Assembly (NCBI GenBank): GCA_021442155.1
Contig: CM038217.1
Location: 152,775,834 to 152,839,833 of the forward strand
Source: Cymbidium sinense
Lineage: Eukaryota > Streptophyta > Magnoliopsida > Asparagales > Orchidaceae
Reading direction: 5' to 3'
Length of the DNA stretch: 64,000 nucleotides
How positions within the stretch are numbered: position 1 is the first letter of the stretch; every line of letters starts with the position of its first letter. The notes under the pieces were generated by a model. The model did no database searches. It was not told the DNA's origin and saw nothing but the letters and a program-made list of their open reading frames with translations. Positions 62,400-64,000 of this stretch are shown here, piece by piece. The translations under genes and the position numbers were made by a program.

Positions 62400-63560
62400 G
62401 ACTGATTGGGTAGGTTGGCCCGACTTGACTCATTTGGGCTTAAAAGGACTAAACCCAAAATTAATCAAATTCATTTGAAATTGAACACACTCAAACTCAT
62501 TTGAAACTCAATTGAACTTGTTTGAAGCTTGATTAAGATCCAATAGAATTGAACCAATTCAACCATTGGCCCAAGTTAACCCAATTTAACCCTAGAGTGC
62601 CAAAGATCTAATCTAACTTGATTTAAGCCAAATTAAATCAACCTACGCCACATGGTCATCTCAATCACTCAATTGAACGTTACAATTATTCCAATCAATC
62701 CAATTTGATCAATTGATCCGCTTAACCCAACTTGACCCAATTTAGCCTAAAAGCCTAAGTTTGACCAAAACCCAATTTAATCCAAATTTGATTCAATCAA
62801 AGATACCAATCACTTTCAATTTGATCATTGAACAAATTTAAATCCTCAATTGATTCCAATTGACTCACTTGACCCAATTTGACCTAAAAGATCAAATTAA
62901 GTCAAATCTTAATTCAACTCAAATTGGACCAAATCAAATAGTCAATCACTTCCAAAATGATTATTGATCATGACCAATCACTCAATTTCATACAATTAAA
63001 CTCAATTAAGCCAATTTGACCCCTTGAACAAAATTGACCTAATTTGATCTAAAAGGTTAAATTGAGCTAAAATTTAATCCAAGCCAAATTGGATTGAACA
63101 AAAGCATGCAATCATTCCTAAATTGATTATTGCATATTTTTCAATCATCAATTGAAGCCAATTTGATCAACCCAACCCAATTAAGTCATTTAGCCCAATT
63201 TGACCTAAAGGCTCAAATTGAACTAAAACTTATTCTAAACCAAATCAATTCAAATCAAAGCATTCAATCACCTCCAAATAATCAATCAAACATGGCTCAA
63301 CCTTCCATCCAACTCAATTTGATTAATTTGATCAAATTGATCAACTTAGCCTACTTGACACATATGAACTCATATGAGCCAAATTCAAATATAATACAAA
63401 TTAAATTAAATCAATTGCAATAATAAGTTTCAAATCATCATTTGAACTCAACTCAATAGCCATCTTAATCCAATTTGGTCAATTGGTCACATAACCTATT
63501 TGAACCCAAATTGACCTATATAAGTCCAATTGAGTCAAATTCAATCAAACTTAGCATGAC
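62400..63560. repeat. degenerate tandem repeat built on CAATTTGACC words, unit about 135-165 bp
   Basis: The anchor (C/T)AATTTGA(C/T)CTAAAAG recurs at about 62742, 62877, 63041 and 63197, with a weaker copy near 63510. Each is followed by TCAAATTNA, a CCAAATTGG-like segment and a CAATCACTTCCAAAATGATTATTGATC segment. Units are very diverged and rich in CAATTGA palindromes. No frame is conserved. It lies in the apparent E2 intron. Confidence 0.6.
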
Positions 63561-64000
63561 TCATCCTTAGATCTCCCTTGATCAATCCAAGTAGACCCAA
63601 CACGGGAACCAAGTGAACCAAGCCACCCACATGATATAAAAACCTAAAATAAGAAGGTCTAACCCACCTCTTTGGCTTGGGCAACCATCTTAGCATGCCT
63701 TGAGCTCACTCATACTGACTAGACCTTACTCAAAATTGTTGGGCTAAGCTATTGACCAAGGAGAGGTCACCCACACCTTGGCTGAACCTTGGTTTAGCCC
63801 CCATGGGTTGTCCCTCCCACCACTAGCCAACAAACTGCTCTAGCCAATAGGGGGCATCCACCTCACCAGTATATGCCATTTCTGGCCACCTCCACTACCC
63901 GGCCAACTATCACAACCAGAACCAACCACTTTAGTTGGTGCACTTGGGGGAAGAAAATTGTCGCTCTCATTCAAATCGAGCACACACCATCCTCACAACC
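63561..64000. other. right edge of the window, no gene recognised
   Basis: Less AT-rich than its surroundings, with CTTGGGC, CCACCCAC and GGTTTAGCCCCCATGG words. No splice-bounded E2 exon is found here. Confidence 0.4.

Overview
This window comes from the nuclear genome of a flowering plant. The lineage is inferred, not proven: GC-rich plant exons in a very AT-rich background and Tat-lineage Ty3 elements with 5-kb LTRs fit a monocot such as a palm, banana relative or orchid. Host genes are sparse and about two thirds of the window is transposable-element sequence at several nesting levels.

Host genes. A small unknown coiled-coil protein (255-1451, minus). An EDR4-like zinc-ribbon protein gene with a clean last exon and a doubtful 5' part (41570-43350, minus). 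A nuclear tRNA-Ile(AAT) (51654-51727, plus). A single-exon group VI AP2/ERF (cytokinin response factor type) gene with a visible TATA box and CT-rich leader (54229-54945, minus). The last two exons of a ubiquitin-conjugating enzyme E2 whose 5' exons lie beyond the right edge (59514-60080, minus).

The main feature is a nest from about 6.5 to 40.7 kb. An old hAT transposase gene with a TTF-type zinc finger on the minus strand is cut in two. Its N-terminal half is at 40154-40740 and its C-terminal half at 6480-7495. Between the halves lie (i) a 31.7-kb tandem Ty3 array with the order LTR1 - internal A - LTR2 - internal B - LTR3, bounded by AGTTC/AATTC, and (ii) a solo LTR (39225-40148) bounded by a perfect ATGAT duplication. 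The two target sites touch each other, and removing both insertions restores the hAT frame. The array is Tat/Ogre-like: very long LTRs, a Tat-type primer-binding site, an extra ORF before gag, and RT followed by two RNase H domains and integrase without a chromodomain. Copy A has lost protease; copy B has lost the second RNase H and most of integrase. Neither copy could move alone.

Other mobile DNA: a Ty1/copia pol fragment (5230-5870); a 4.3-kb LTR element without recognisable coding capacity, carrying a 79-bp tandem repeat and a CG-rich block (44029-48338); an RTE-type LINE relic split by a hAT-type MITE (52180-53660); relatives of that MITE at 2843-3313 and 50705-51135; a small MITE with perfect 16-bp inverted ends (60334-60554); a probable LINE 3' tail (61075-62120); and a degenerate tandem repeat (62400-63560) inside the apparent E2 intron. 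Long (TA)n tracts occur throughout.

The host genes share no visible pathway. The window reads as a TE-dominated chromosome arm segment with isolated genes.
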